A DNA stretch of 5,714 bases, taken from NCBI GenBank assembly GCA_015233515.1, contig JADFXS010000140.1, positions 1,515-7,228 of the forward strand, read 5' to 3'. Below the pieces are notes generated by a model that was given only the letters and a program-made list of their open reading frames with translations, made no database searches and was not told the DNA's origin. The position numbers and the translations under genes are program-made. This document shows positions 1 to 5,714 of the stretch, in pieces (within the stretch, counting starts at the first letter, position 1; each line of letters starts with the position of its first letter). The stretch comes from Deltaproteobacteria bacterium. GTDB taxonomy: Bacteria; Desulfobacterota; Desulfarculia; Adiutricales; JAGVGV01.

Positions 1-341
1 AAATATTCATATTTCAAGCGCCAGAAGCGGGCTGCCTGCCGAAAAGCTTCGTCCTGTTCGGCTTTTGTCGCCTTGGCGCGCTCATAACCTTGGGCGATGG
101 CCAGGGCCAGACTTTTTGAAGGTGGATATTCCAGAAAAATATTCATTCCCATGTTCCAGAGTGTTCTAGGGGTTGATCCTTGGAGAGCGGCCAGGTTCAA
201 AGTTCTGGTGACCTCCGCCGCGCTCGGGTTGCCGGAAGCGGCCCAGGCCGATCCCGGCCACAGAAAAAACACCAGGGTCAACCCGGTTAGAAGCACTGAG
301 TATCTTGGGGTAAATATGTCTTGCGCCTTAACAACAGACAT
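1..341 (-). CDS. Sec-exported protein of unknown function, N-terminal part (partial)
   Basis: This reading frame starts at an ATG at 341 and stays open for 113 codons to the left edge, so its C-terminus is missing. The N-terminus is a clear Sec signal peptide. A short polar stretch with K5 and R13 is followed by a hydrophobic core at about residues 16-29 (SVLLTGLTLVFFLWPG begins at S15), then a signal-peptidase I site AWA|AS after residue 34. The mature part seen so far is helical and rich in Ala and charged residues, for example RAKATKAEQDEAFRQAARFW near residues 88-107, with no cysteine and no lipobox, so a periplasmic or secreted soluble protein is likely. I do not recognise the family. 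No good Shine-Dalgarno sequence precedes the ATG, but the signal peptide fixes the start within a few residues. The gene is divergent from the acyltransferase gene, with only 47 bp between their starts, so their promoters must overlap. The plus-strand frame at 97-369 is its shadow. Confidence 0.75.
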   Translation of the reverse strand, partial: MSVVKAQDIFTPRYSVLLTGLTLVFFLWPGSAWAASGNPSAAEVTRTLNLAALQGSTPRTLWNMGMNIFLEYPPSKSLALAIAQGYERAKATKAEQDEAFRQAARFWRLKYEY

Positions 342-388
342 GTTAATGGGCTTACATCTTGTTGATTGACACAGGGTTGGCACCACTC

Positions 389-1095
389 ATGAACAAGATA
401 CTTCGCGCAATTTGGTTCTTACCATTTTTCACCTTGAACACGGCCTTTTTCGGTCTAATGTCCTTGATTGCCAGTATTTGGTCGGCTCGTCAAGCCAGGG
501 CTTGCGGGCCGCTCTGGGCTAAAGTAAATATATGGGCTACCGGCGCCAGACTGGAAGTGGAAGGCCTTGATAACTTACCCGGCGGTGAGGCCGGGGTGAT
601 CATTGCCTCCAACCATAATTCCGCGGCGGATATCGGGGCTATACTGGCCGGGCTGCCGTTGGATATCTGCTGGGTGGCCAAATCCGACTTATTGAAAATC
701 CCTTTTTTGGGTTGGCATCTGAAACGGGTCCACATCCCCGTTTCCCGGAAAAAAGGCGGCAACATCGAGAGGCTGCTCCGGGACGGAGTCGAAAAGATCA
801 ATAATGGCGCCTCGATCATCGTATTTCCCGAAGGGACCGCAACCGCGGCCCGGAAAAACTGCTGCCGTTCAAGAAAGGAGCATTTGTTCTGGGCCACGCT
901 TCCGGCCGCCCCATAATTCCGGTCGCCATCATTAATTCCAACATACTCTGGCCTCCGGGTACTCTGATGCCCAAGCCCGGCGTAATGACCATGCGCCTTG
1001 GCTCTCCCCTGGACCCGACTAAATATTCCCAGGAAGAACTCCATCTTCTGGCCGACGACACCCGGCAGGCCATTCTCCGGCTAATGTCGGAATAG
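389..1095 (+). pseudogene. plsC: 1-acylglycerol-3-phosphate acyltransferase (PlsC family), frameshifted
   Basis: PlsC-type enzymes transfer an acyl group to lysophosphatidic acid at the inner membrane, giving phosphatidic acid for phospholipid synthesis. From ATG 389 the protein has a hydrophobic N-terminal segment (about residues 7-31), the catalytic HX4D motif NHNSAAD at 75-81, a KSDLLKIPFLGW block at 98-109, the VSRKKGG region near 118-124, and the FPEGT substrate-binding motif at 146-150. Right after FPEGT the frame degenerates and stops at 916. The expected continuation (RNRGPEKLLPFKKGAF, then RPIIPVAI) is present one frame over, from about 838 to the stop codon TAG at 1093-1095. Adding one C to the CC at 837-838 restores an uninterrupted protein of 235 residues, a normal length for the family. 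It is therefore either a recent pseudogene or a one-base sequencing or assembly error in a C run. A TTG at 359 is a possible earlier start, but ATG 389 fits the family better. An AGGG lies 12 nt upstream, so the ribosome site is weak. Confidence 0.88.
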
Positions 1096-1140
1096 GCCGT
1101 CTTTTCAAGCTTATCGGAAAAAAGTTGATAAATATTAAAT

Positions 1141-1174
1141 CGCTCCGGTAAAAACCCCTTTTTTTATCGGAGCG
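1141..1174. terminator. hairpin between convergent genes, candidate terminator
   Basis: CGCTCCGGTAAAAA at 1141-1154 pairs with TTTTTATCGGAGCG at 1161-1174 around a six-base loop. This gives a 14-bp stem with one non-Watson-Crick position (G-U if read on the plus strand, A-C on the minus strand). It lies 45 bp after the acyltransferase stop and 52 bp after the end of the DAC gene, which converge here. Neither side has a clean run of Ts after the stem, although the minus-strand exit (ATTTAATATTT) is AT-rich. It is thus an atypical intrinsic terminator, perhaps better suited to the DAC transcript. The rest of the 131-bp gap shows nothing else. Confidence 0.45.
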
Positions 1175-1226
1175 GCGGGGTCCAACATTGTGAACAGCTT
1201 TTTCTGAACCTTTATAACCATCAGCG

Positions 1227-1778
1227 TTAATGCTCATCAATAAGATGTTCGGACCGGCCTTTCTTGTAAACATAATCCTGGACGCCGTTGCGGTAGACCC
1301 TGACCGCGGTCCAGGTTTCATTCAGAACAAACGCGGCGATGCAGCGTGAAGTAGTGGAAATATGCGCGGCGGTTTTGTGGCGCATGCCCAGCCCCGGTTC
1401 CACTTCGGCGTTGATGTCGGTCTCGGCCAGAACGTCCAAAGCGGCGATTTGACCCGCGCCCCGGTCGATAATAACCGCTCCGTCACGATCCGGATCAGCC
1501 AGCTCCGTCATAAAGGTTTGATATTCGTCGTCGGTGACATATTTAGGTTCCTGGCCGGCCAGAGGATTCTGACCTTCGCGAAACGTGAATTCCGGAAGGT
1601 CCTGTCCGTAATAGTCGCCGAGAAAAATCAAAAGACCGTGGGCTTTCTTGGGAGCTACCTTGGTCATTTCCTTAAGTCCGCTGAAAATGATGAGTTCGTA
1701 CTCGGCTATACGTTTGTTGGCCTCGAGGATCTTGGTCAGGTTGACCGGATTAGTGCCGCTTTGTCGTTTTTCTCCCAT
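1227..1778 (-). CDS. DAC (DisA_N) domain protein, predicted diadenylate cyclase making cyclic di-AMP
   Basis: The 183-residue protein matches the diadenylate cyclase domain that joins two ATP into cyclic di-AMP. Visible hallmarks are the DGA motif at 99-101, followed by VIID and a strand-turn with QIAALDVLAETD, and the second active-site block GMRHKTAAHIS at 131-141, which corresponds to the family's GTRHRAA. This is followed by a FVLNE strand and a terminal VRVYRNG strand (159-165). The spacing between DGA and RH, 34 residues, is what DisA and CdaA show. The usual RHR is RHK here and the usual Thr before it is Met. An upstream HGLLIFLGD strand (47-55) fits the domain's first core strand. There is no membrane anchor as in CdaA and no helix-hairpin-helix region as in DisA, so this is a soluble single-domain form with an N-terminal helix (about 14-45). 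ATG 1778 follows AGGCGG by 4 nt, and an in-frame stop lies just upstream. It begins 44 nt after oleC on the same strand, so it is probably cotranscribed. Activity is inferred from motifs only. Confidence 0.82.
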   Translation of the reverse strand: MGEKRQSGTNPVNLTKILEANKRIAEYELIIFSGLKEMTKVAPKKAHGLLIFLGDYYGQDLPEFTFREGQNPLAGQEPKYVTDDEYQTFMTELADPDRDGAVIIDRGAGQIAALDVLAETDINAEVEPGLGMRHKTAAHISTTSRCIAAFVLNETWTAVRVYRNGVQDYVYKKGRSEHLIDEH

Positions 1779-1822
1779 AGCTCCGCCTGGTTATAACCGT
1801 CTGCTCAAGAACGGCCGGATTT

Positions 1823-3493
1823 TTATTTCTTCAATTGATCCTCAGCCCACACAGCGAGTTTTTCCCTGAATATCTTGGCATTGTGGCGAATATCCACTGG
1901 AAAGGACTTGTGAATCAAAATAGTCTCAATATTCTTGGTTCGTTCGTTGGCCCGGGCCATGGCCGATAATTCCCCGATCAGCCCTTCCATGTTACTACCA
2001 TCGTCGCTTTCTTCCAATTCGATGATCATGACCGGTTTTTGATGCCCCCGCGGTCCCAGTCCCACCAAAGCCGATCGAAAAACTCTGGGATGATTATTAA
2101 AAATGGCTTCACAGGGAATGGTGAACAAGTTGCCTTGCGCGGTGATGACCCGTTGACTCTTGCGACCGCAAAACCAAATACGTCCCTTATCATCCAACCA
2201 TCCCACGTCGCCCATCCGATGCCAGATACGATCTCCGTCCTTTATCTTGGCCAAGGCATCGGCTTCGGCTCGTTCAAAATACTTCCGCGACACCAAATCG
2301 CCTCTAGCCGTGATTTCGCCGATCTCCCCGACAGGCAGAATCAGGTCGTCGGACCATTCAGGAATAGGGTCGTCGGTGATCTGAATGATCTTGACGTCAA
2401 TACCTTCCATGGAGCGGCCGACACACATACCAAACCCTTTTTCCGTCATGGCTCTGGTTTCGGATAGAATCTCGTTGCTGGTGATGGACACGGTTGGTAC
2501 GGCTTCGGTGGCTCCATACGGAGTATGAATTTCGGCTTCACCGGTCAGCATAGTGGAAAAAGTTTCGATATTGACCGGGGAAACCGGGGCGCCGGCGGAA
2601 ATGACCCGTTTGAGGGTCGGTAATTTTATGCCTTTTTCCCGGCCATACCGGCCGACTCGATTGAGGAGGGCCGGTGAGGCGAACATGTTGGTCACCCCTT
2701 GGTCCATGATGGGCTTGATGATGTTTTCCGGATCCACATGAGCCGGCCGGGTGGGGTCCATTTTGGGGATGACCGCGGTCATCCCCAAAGCCGGGTCGAA
2801 CAAAGCGAATAAAGGAAAGGTCGGCAAGTCGATCTCGCCCGGAGTGATGCCCCAGTGTTGGCTGATCTGCCTGATCTGAGCATCGAAGATACCATGAGTA
2901 TAGACCGCGCCCTTGGCCGGACCGGTACTACCGGTGGTGAACAGTATGGCGGCGATTTCGTCCCGCCTGGTGGAAGCCACGGGGAACGGCTTCCACGGGG
3001 TGACCCGGAGTTGTTTCAGAGTCAAACCGCCCCAGAACCACCTTTTACCTACGGTCACCCAAATATTGACGTTTTTAAAAAAGCCCGGAGCCAGTTTACG
3101 TAATACATGCGCCTGGGATACGCCGATAAAGGCTTTCGGTCGGCCTTCCTGGAGACAGCGCAACATGCGGGTAATACCCATGCCGGGATCCACCACCACC
3201 GGCACAGCCCCCACTTTGAACAAGGCAAAGACTAAGCAGAAGAAATCCAGGCCGGGAGTAACCATCAATATGGTTCGTACGCCTCGCTTGATACCGGCTC
3301 GTTCCAAGCCGTGGGCATAACAATCCGATTCCTGGTCCAATTGCTGGAAGGTCAGATGGGTATAGGCCATTCGGCCATGTTTATCCTCGGACATCGGACA
3401 GATCACCGCCCGGAGATGGGGATGATCATGAGCCTGCTTGTTCAAATATGAGGCGATATTGAAGATATCATCATCGTGGTTTATTGGGTTCAT
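1823..3493 (-). CDS. oleC: OleC, AMP-dependent olefin beta-lactone synthetase
   Basis: OleC activates the carboxyl of a long-chain beta-hydroxy acid with ATP and closes it to a beta-lactone, the third step of OleABCD hydrocarbon synthesis. The 556-residue length is typical. Motifs of the ANL adenylating superfamily are all present: the P-loop-like FTTGSTGPAKG at 185-195, YGATE at 326-330, the MGDVGWLD block at 427-434 with the ribose-binding Asp429, the hinge GRKSQR at 443-448, and a C-terminal HNAKIFREKLAVW at 537-549 with the expected catalytic Lys540. Features remembered from Xanthomonas OleC and not from generic acyl-CoA ligases are GVRTILMV (71-78), FALFKVGAVPVVVDPG (89-104), DLPTFPLFALFDPALG (222-237) and MDPTRPA (245-251). 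ATG 3493 has only a weak purine-rich AAGAGA upstream. The gene lies 164 nt downstream of oleB, so it may also have its own promoter in that gap. A general long-chain acyl-CoA ligase is the alternative, but the OleC-type segments and the oleB neighbour make it unlikely. Confidence 0.92.
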   Translation of the reverse strand: MNPINHDDDIFNIASYLNKQAHDHPHLRAVICPMSEDKHGRMAYTHLTFQQLDQESDCYAHGLERAGIKRGVRTILMVTPGLDFFCLVFALFKVGAVPVVVDPGMGITRMLRCLQEGRPKAFIGVSQAHVLRKLAPGFFKNVNIWVTVGKRWFWGGLTLKQLRVTPWKPFPVASTRRDEIAAILFTTGSTGPAKGAVYTHGIFDAQIRQISQHWGITPGEIDLPTFPLFALFDPALGMTAVIPKMDPTRPAHVDPENIIKPIMDQGVTNMFASPALLNRVGRYGREKGIKLPTLKRVISAGAPVSPVNIETFSTMLTGEAEIHTPYGATEAVPTVSITSNEILSETRAMTEKGFGMCVGRSMEGIDVKIIQITDDPIPEWSDDLILPVGEIGEITARGDLVSRKYFERAEADALAKIKDGDRIWHRMGDVGWLDDKGRIWFCGRKSQRVITAQGNLFTIPCEAIFNNHPRVFRSALVGLGPRGHQKPVMIIELEESDDGSNMEGLIGELSAMARANERTKNIETILIHKSFPVDIRHNAKIFREKLAVWAEDQLKK

Positions 3494-3542
3494 AGGTCTC
3501 TTATATTAAAAATAATACTTAATTCGCTCTTTTGATCCGAGT

Positions 3543-3572
3543 CTTATGGAAATCGGCCAAGGAAATACTCAA
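3543..3572 (-). promoter_or_regulatory. weak candidate promoter in the oleB-oleC gap
   Basis: Read on the minus strand, TTGAGT (3572-3567) and CATAAG (3548-3543) are separated by 18 nt and lie about 50 nt upstream of the oleC ATG. The sequence from here to the ATG is markedly AT-rich. The match to sigma-70 elements is 4 of 6 at each box, so chance is quite possible. The remainder of the 164-bp gap (3494-3657) contains no coding potential that I trust. Confidence 0.22.
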
Positions 3573-3657
3573 GATAATTTTTCACTCTCATCCTTGTATC
3601 ATAAATCGTTCCTCGGCCTTGGCCTAGACTACATTCTCCACCACGGTCGAGAGGGTG

Positions 3658-4560
3658 TCAAGTTCTGCTTAAAAAGGCTTGCACCAGACTCAGGACCTGA
3701 TCCGGAGCATCTTCCAGAATATAATGGCCGGCTTCGTGGAGCAGGTGGGCTTCGGCTCCGGGGAAGAGCCGTCGCCACTCACTAAAATACTCCACGGTAA
3801 AAACGAAATCGTGCCGCCCCCAACAGATGATCATCGGAAGCGCGGATAAGAAACCAAGACGATCTTCCACGAATTTGATGTCGGCATAACTTGGATCGCC
3901 GGGCTTAAGGGGGATGTCTTGAACGAACTTCAGGGTGGCCAGGCGATTTGGCCAAGAGTCATATGGCGCCAGAAGACCGCACCGGGCCGGCGGTGAGAGT
4001 TTTCGGCGTACGGCCATGATTGTGGCCGCCCGCGCGAATAAATTCAAGCCTAGAACCGCCGGAACCGCGAAAAAGCTGACATCCCGGATCAGTCGCAGTC
4101 TGCCGGGGATCAGGCGCTTGACCGGCGGGATAAAAGCCGCCGTGTTTAGAACGACCAGGCGACGGATTCGTTCCGGATGACGAACCGCCCACGCCATTCC
4201 GATGGCGCCTCCCCAATCGTGCACAATTAGGGTGAGCGGCTCATTCAACGCCAAGTGATCCAGCAGGGCGGTCAAGTCGGCCACTCGATCGGCCATCCGA
4301 TACCCATAGGTCTTCGTAGTCGGTTTGTCGGACAAACCGCAACCCAGATGATCGGGAACAATGGTTCGGTAATTATCTCGCAAGCCGAGTATCAAGGAAC
4401 GATAATAAAAAGACCAGGTCGGGTTGCCGTGGACCATAACGATGGGGTGGCCCCGGCCTTCGTCCAGGTAATGATATTTCATTCCGCTCCGGTCGAGATA
4501 ATTGGACCGGAAAGGATAAAGCGGCCGCCATGAGGCCTTTTCCTTGATTTTGTCCGTCAT
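3658..4560 (-). CDS. oleB: OleB, alpha/beta-hydrolase beta-lactone decarboxylase (haloalkane dehalogenase-like)
   Basis: OleB removes CO2 from the beta-lactone made by OleC to give a long-chain cis-alkene. It belongs to the haloalkane dehalogenase branch of the alpha/beta-hydrolases. Numbered from ATG 4560 (300 residues), it shows the YPF entry (15-17), the oxyanion-region HGNPTWSFYYR at 44-54, DHLGCGLSDKP at 70-80, and the nucleophile elbow HDWGG with Asp115 at 114-118. A Met- and Arg-rich cap follows, then the probable catalytic acid Asp251 in WGRHDFVF and catalytic His279 in AGHYILED. Asn46 and Trp116 match the halide-site pair of dehalogenase subfamily III, where OleB sits. An in-frame ATG at 4596 would add 12 residues. 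I prefer 4560 because AGGG stands just upstream of it and no ribosome site precedes 4596, but the choice is not certain. oleC follows on the same strand, which strongly favours OleB over a true dehalogenase. No oleA or oleD flanks it. Confidence 0.88.
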   Translation of the reverse strand: MTDKIKEKASWRPLYPFRSNYLDRSGMKYHYLDEGRGHPIVMVHGNPTWSFYYRSLILGLRDNYRTIVPDHLGCGLSDKPTTKTYGYRMADRVADLTALLDHLALNEPLTLIVHDWGGAIGMAWAVRHPERIRRLVVLNTAAFIPPVKRLIPGRLRLIRDVSFFAVPAVLGLNLFARAATIMAVRRKLSPPARCGLLAPYDSWPNRLATLKFVQDIPLKPGDPSYADIKFVEDRLGFLSALPMIICWGRHDFVFTVEYFSEWRRLFPGAEAHLLHEAGHYILEDAPDQVLSLVQAFLSRT

Positions 4561-4619
4561 GACCCTATGAACAATCCTTACCCCTAAACATGGCATGAAT
4601 CTGTTTTGGATGTGAAATC

Positions 4620-4633
4620 ACAATCATGATTGT
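4620..4633. promoter_or_regulatory. 14-bp perfect palindrome, candidate operator
   Basis: ACAATCATGATTGT is its own reverse complement. It lies in the divergent region between oleB and the transporter gene, 60 bp from the preferred oleB start, with no run of Ts that would make it a terminator. Dyads of this size in such positions are often bound by dimeric helix-turn-helix repressors. If the weak minus-strand promoter proposed next to it is real, the palindrome would cover its transcription start. No regulator gene is in the window, so the binding protein is unknown. Confidence 0.45.
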
Positions 4634-4635
4634 TA

Positions 4636-4662
4636 AGCATACCTTAAATCCAATTTCGGCAA
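4636..4662 (-). promoter_or_regulatory. weak candidate promoter for oleB
   Basis: On the minus strand, TTGCCG (4662-4657) and TATGCT (4641-4636) are separated by 15 nt, shorter than the preferred 17. Transcription would start near 4629, inside the 14-bp palindrome, leaving a leader of roughly 70 nt before ATG 4560. Sequence match is only moderate, so the position in the divergent gap is the main support. Confidence 0.28.
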
Positions 4663-4713
4663 ACTGTACTAGTCATCGGATAGAAGTCAAGGAAGAACTG
4701 CCGGTCCTCATTC

Positions 4714-4742
4714 TTGAATCTTCCTCTTTAAGCTGATATAAG
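4714..4742 (+). promoter_or_regulatory. candidate sigma-70-type promoter of the MFS transporter gene
   Basis: TTGAAT at 4714-4719 and TATAAG at 4737-4742 have an ideal 17-nt spacer and match the consensus boxes at 4 of 6 and 5 of 6 positions. Initiation would fall near 4749, giving a leader of about 50 nt before GTG 4800. This placement also argues against the alternative GTG at 4746, which would lie upstream of the transcription start. Confidence 0.5.
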
Positions 4743-4799
4743 GCGGTGATTATTCGACCGGAAGAATATCCGGCCGACACGGGAAGGGATACCGGCCAA

Positions 4800-5714
4800 G
4801 TGCCGCAACGTTGGATTATTTTACTTTTATGTTCCGGCTTTTTCGCAATGTCCATGCTCCTGAGATCTTCGACGGCGGTCATTGCCACCAGCCTTAGTAA
4901 GGACTTGAACTTATCACTGGATGATCTAGGCTTGTTGGGCGCGGCTTTATTTTATACTTCCGGCCTGGTTCAGATTCCCCTCGGCGTGCTTTTAGACCGT
5001 ATCGGCCCACGCCTGACCTTGCTTTTTTTAAACGCTATCGGCGTGGCCGGCGTACTGGTCTTTGCCCTGGCCGGAGGGCTGACCGGCGGCTTGACGGGGC
5101 GAGTGCTTATGGGCGTGGGTATGGCCGCCAACCTTATGGCCCCCCTCATTCTCTTGACGCGCTGGTTCAAAGCGGAGGAATTCGGCACTGTTTCGGGATT
5201 GATCGCCTCCCTGGGGTCCTTGGGCGGTCTTTTTACCACTACACCGATGGTTATCAGCGCCAACTGGATAGGCTGGCGGGGTGTCTTTATCGTCTTGGCG
5301 CTGATACTGGCTTCCTTGACCGTGGCGTTGTACTTTTGGGTTTCCGATGATCCGCCTGACCAGAAATTTGATCGACCATCCACTACTCCGAAACCCATGA
5401 TGTCGCTGCGACAAAAAATTTACATCCTTCTCACGGACCGGTCTTATTGGTCGATTTCCTTGGCGGCCGGACTCCGGTATGGAGCCTTTGCCGCGGTCCA
5501 AACCCTTTGGGTTGGACCATTTTTAATGATCCACCTGGACCTGGAACCAATCACCGCCGGCAATATTTTATTGATGTTGAGTATTGGATCCATCATCGGT
5601 CCGCCGCTGGGAGGATATTTATCGGACAAAATACTTAAATCACGAAAAAAAGCCGGCAATATCAGCATGATTCTTTTGGCCGGCTGCCTGCTCGCCGTGA
5701 CGTTCTGGCCGGCG
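4800..5714 (+). CDS. major facilitator superfamily transporter (partial, C-terminus beyond the window)
   Basis: The frame is open for 305 codons to the right edge with no stop, so roughly the last quarter of an MFS protein is missing. The first transmembrane helix starts at once (RWIILLLCSGFFAMSM, residues 4-19). The loop between helices 2 and 3 carries the MFS signature GVLLDRIGPR at 62-71, matching GxxxDRxGxR. Helix 4 has the GRVLMGVGMAANLMAP pattern at 100-115 followed by RWF, and further hydrophobic segments follow at about 130-150 and 159-178. A charged central loop with DDPPDQKFDRPSTTPKP lies near 182-198, and the second half begins after it. The substrate cannot be told from this part. 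Start GTG 4800 is preferred: a GGAAGGG tract ends 11-12 nt upstream and the protein begins at the first helix. An upstream in-frame GTG at 4746 would add 18 polar residues. The gene is divergent from oleB and shares its regulatory region, so joint control is possible but not shown. Confidence 0.9.
   Translation, partial: MPQRWIILLLCSGFFAMSMLLRSSTAVIATSLSKDLNLSLDDLGLLGAALFYTSGLVQIPLGVLLDRIGPRLTLLFLNAIGVAGVLVFALAGGLTGGLTGRVLMGVGMAANLMAPLILLTRWFKAEEFGTVSGLIASLGSLGGLFTTTPMVISANWIGWRGVFIVLALILASLTVALYFWVSDDPPDQKFDRPSTTPKPMMSLRQKIYILLTDRSYWSISLAAGLRYGAFAAVQTLWVGPFLMIHLDLEPITAGNILLMLSIGSIIGPPLGGYLSDKILKSRKKAGNISMILLAGCLLAVTFWPA

Noticed and set aside
836..850. Programmed ribosomal frameshifting in the acyltransferase gene
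   Set aside because: No slippery heptamer or downstream stimulatory structure is evident, and PlsC proteins are not known to use frameshifting.
490..1044. Long minus-strand open frame across the acyltransferase region (184 codons)
   Set aside because: It is antisense to the conserved PlsC motifs and its translation shows no recognisable motif.
1362..1796. Plus-strand open frame of 144 codons over the DAC gene
   Set aside because: It is a shadow of the minus-strand gene, whose DGA and RHK blocks show which strand is coding.
2039..2467. Plus-strand open frame of 142 codons inside oleC
   Set aside because: It lies antisense to conserved ANL-superfamily motifs, and its composition is not protein-like.
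3658..4560. A true haloalkane dehalogenase
   Set aside because: Catalytic residues fit both functions, but the adjacent oleC gene and the N-terminal sequence pattern fit OleB better.
4673..4888. Minus-strand open frame of 71 codons in the divergent gap
   Set aside because: It overlaps the start of the MFS gene and the candidate promoter, and it shows no motif or convincing start site.
4970..5501. Two overlapping minus-strand open frames (142 and 157 codons) at the right end
   Set aside because: Both are antisense to the MFS transporter frame, which has clear membrane helices and the GxxxDRxGxR signature.

Overview
The window looks like chromosomal DNA of a Gram-negative bacterium of roughly even GC content. 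A deltaproteobacterium (Desulfobacterota or relative) is a reasonable guess from the combination of ole genes and a stand-alone diadenylate cyclase domain, but no phylogenetic marker is present, so this is inference only.

Layout from left to right: (1) the N-terminal part of an unrecognised Sec-exported protein on the minus strand, running off the left edge; (2) divergent from it, a PlsC-type 1-acylglycerol-3-phosphate acyltransferase on the plus strand, broken by an apparent one-base deletion right after its FPEGT motif; (3) a short convergent gap holding a long hairpin; (4) a minus-strand cluster, in transcription order oleB (alpha/beta hydrolase, beta-lactone decarboxylase), oleC (AMP-forming beta-lactone synthetase) and a DisA_N/DAC-domain protein predicted to make cyclic di-AMP; (5) a divergent intergenic region with a 14-bp perfect palindrome and candidate promoters; (6) the first 305 codons of a plus-strand MFS transporter that runs off the right edge.

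OleC and OleB are the last two enzymes of long-chain olefin biosynthesis. OleA condenses two acyl-CoAs, OleD reduces the beta-keto acid, OleC closes a beta-lactone and OleB decarboxylates it to a cis-alkene. oleA and oleD are not in this window and are not next to oleBC: oleB is preceded by a divergent transporter gene and oleC is followed by the DAC gene. They must lie elsewhere if the classical pathway operates. The most unusual feature is the cyclic di-AMP synthase domain, 44 nt downstream of oleC on the same strand. This raises the possibility of a link between membrane hydrocarbon synthesis and a second messenger known to control envelope and osmotic homeostasis. The nearby acyltransferase adds a membrane-lipid flavour but is on the other strand and appears frameshifted.
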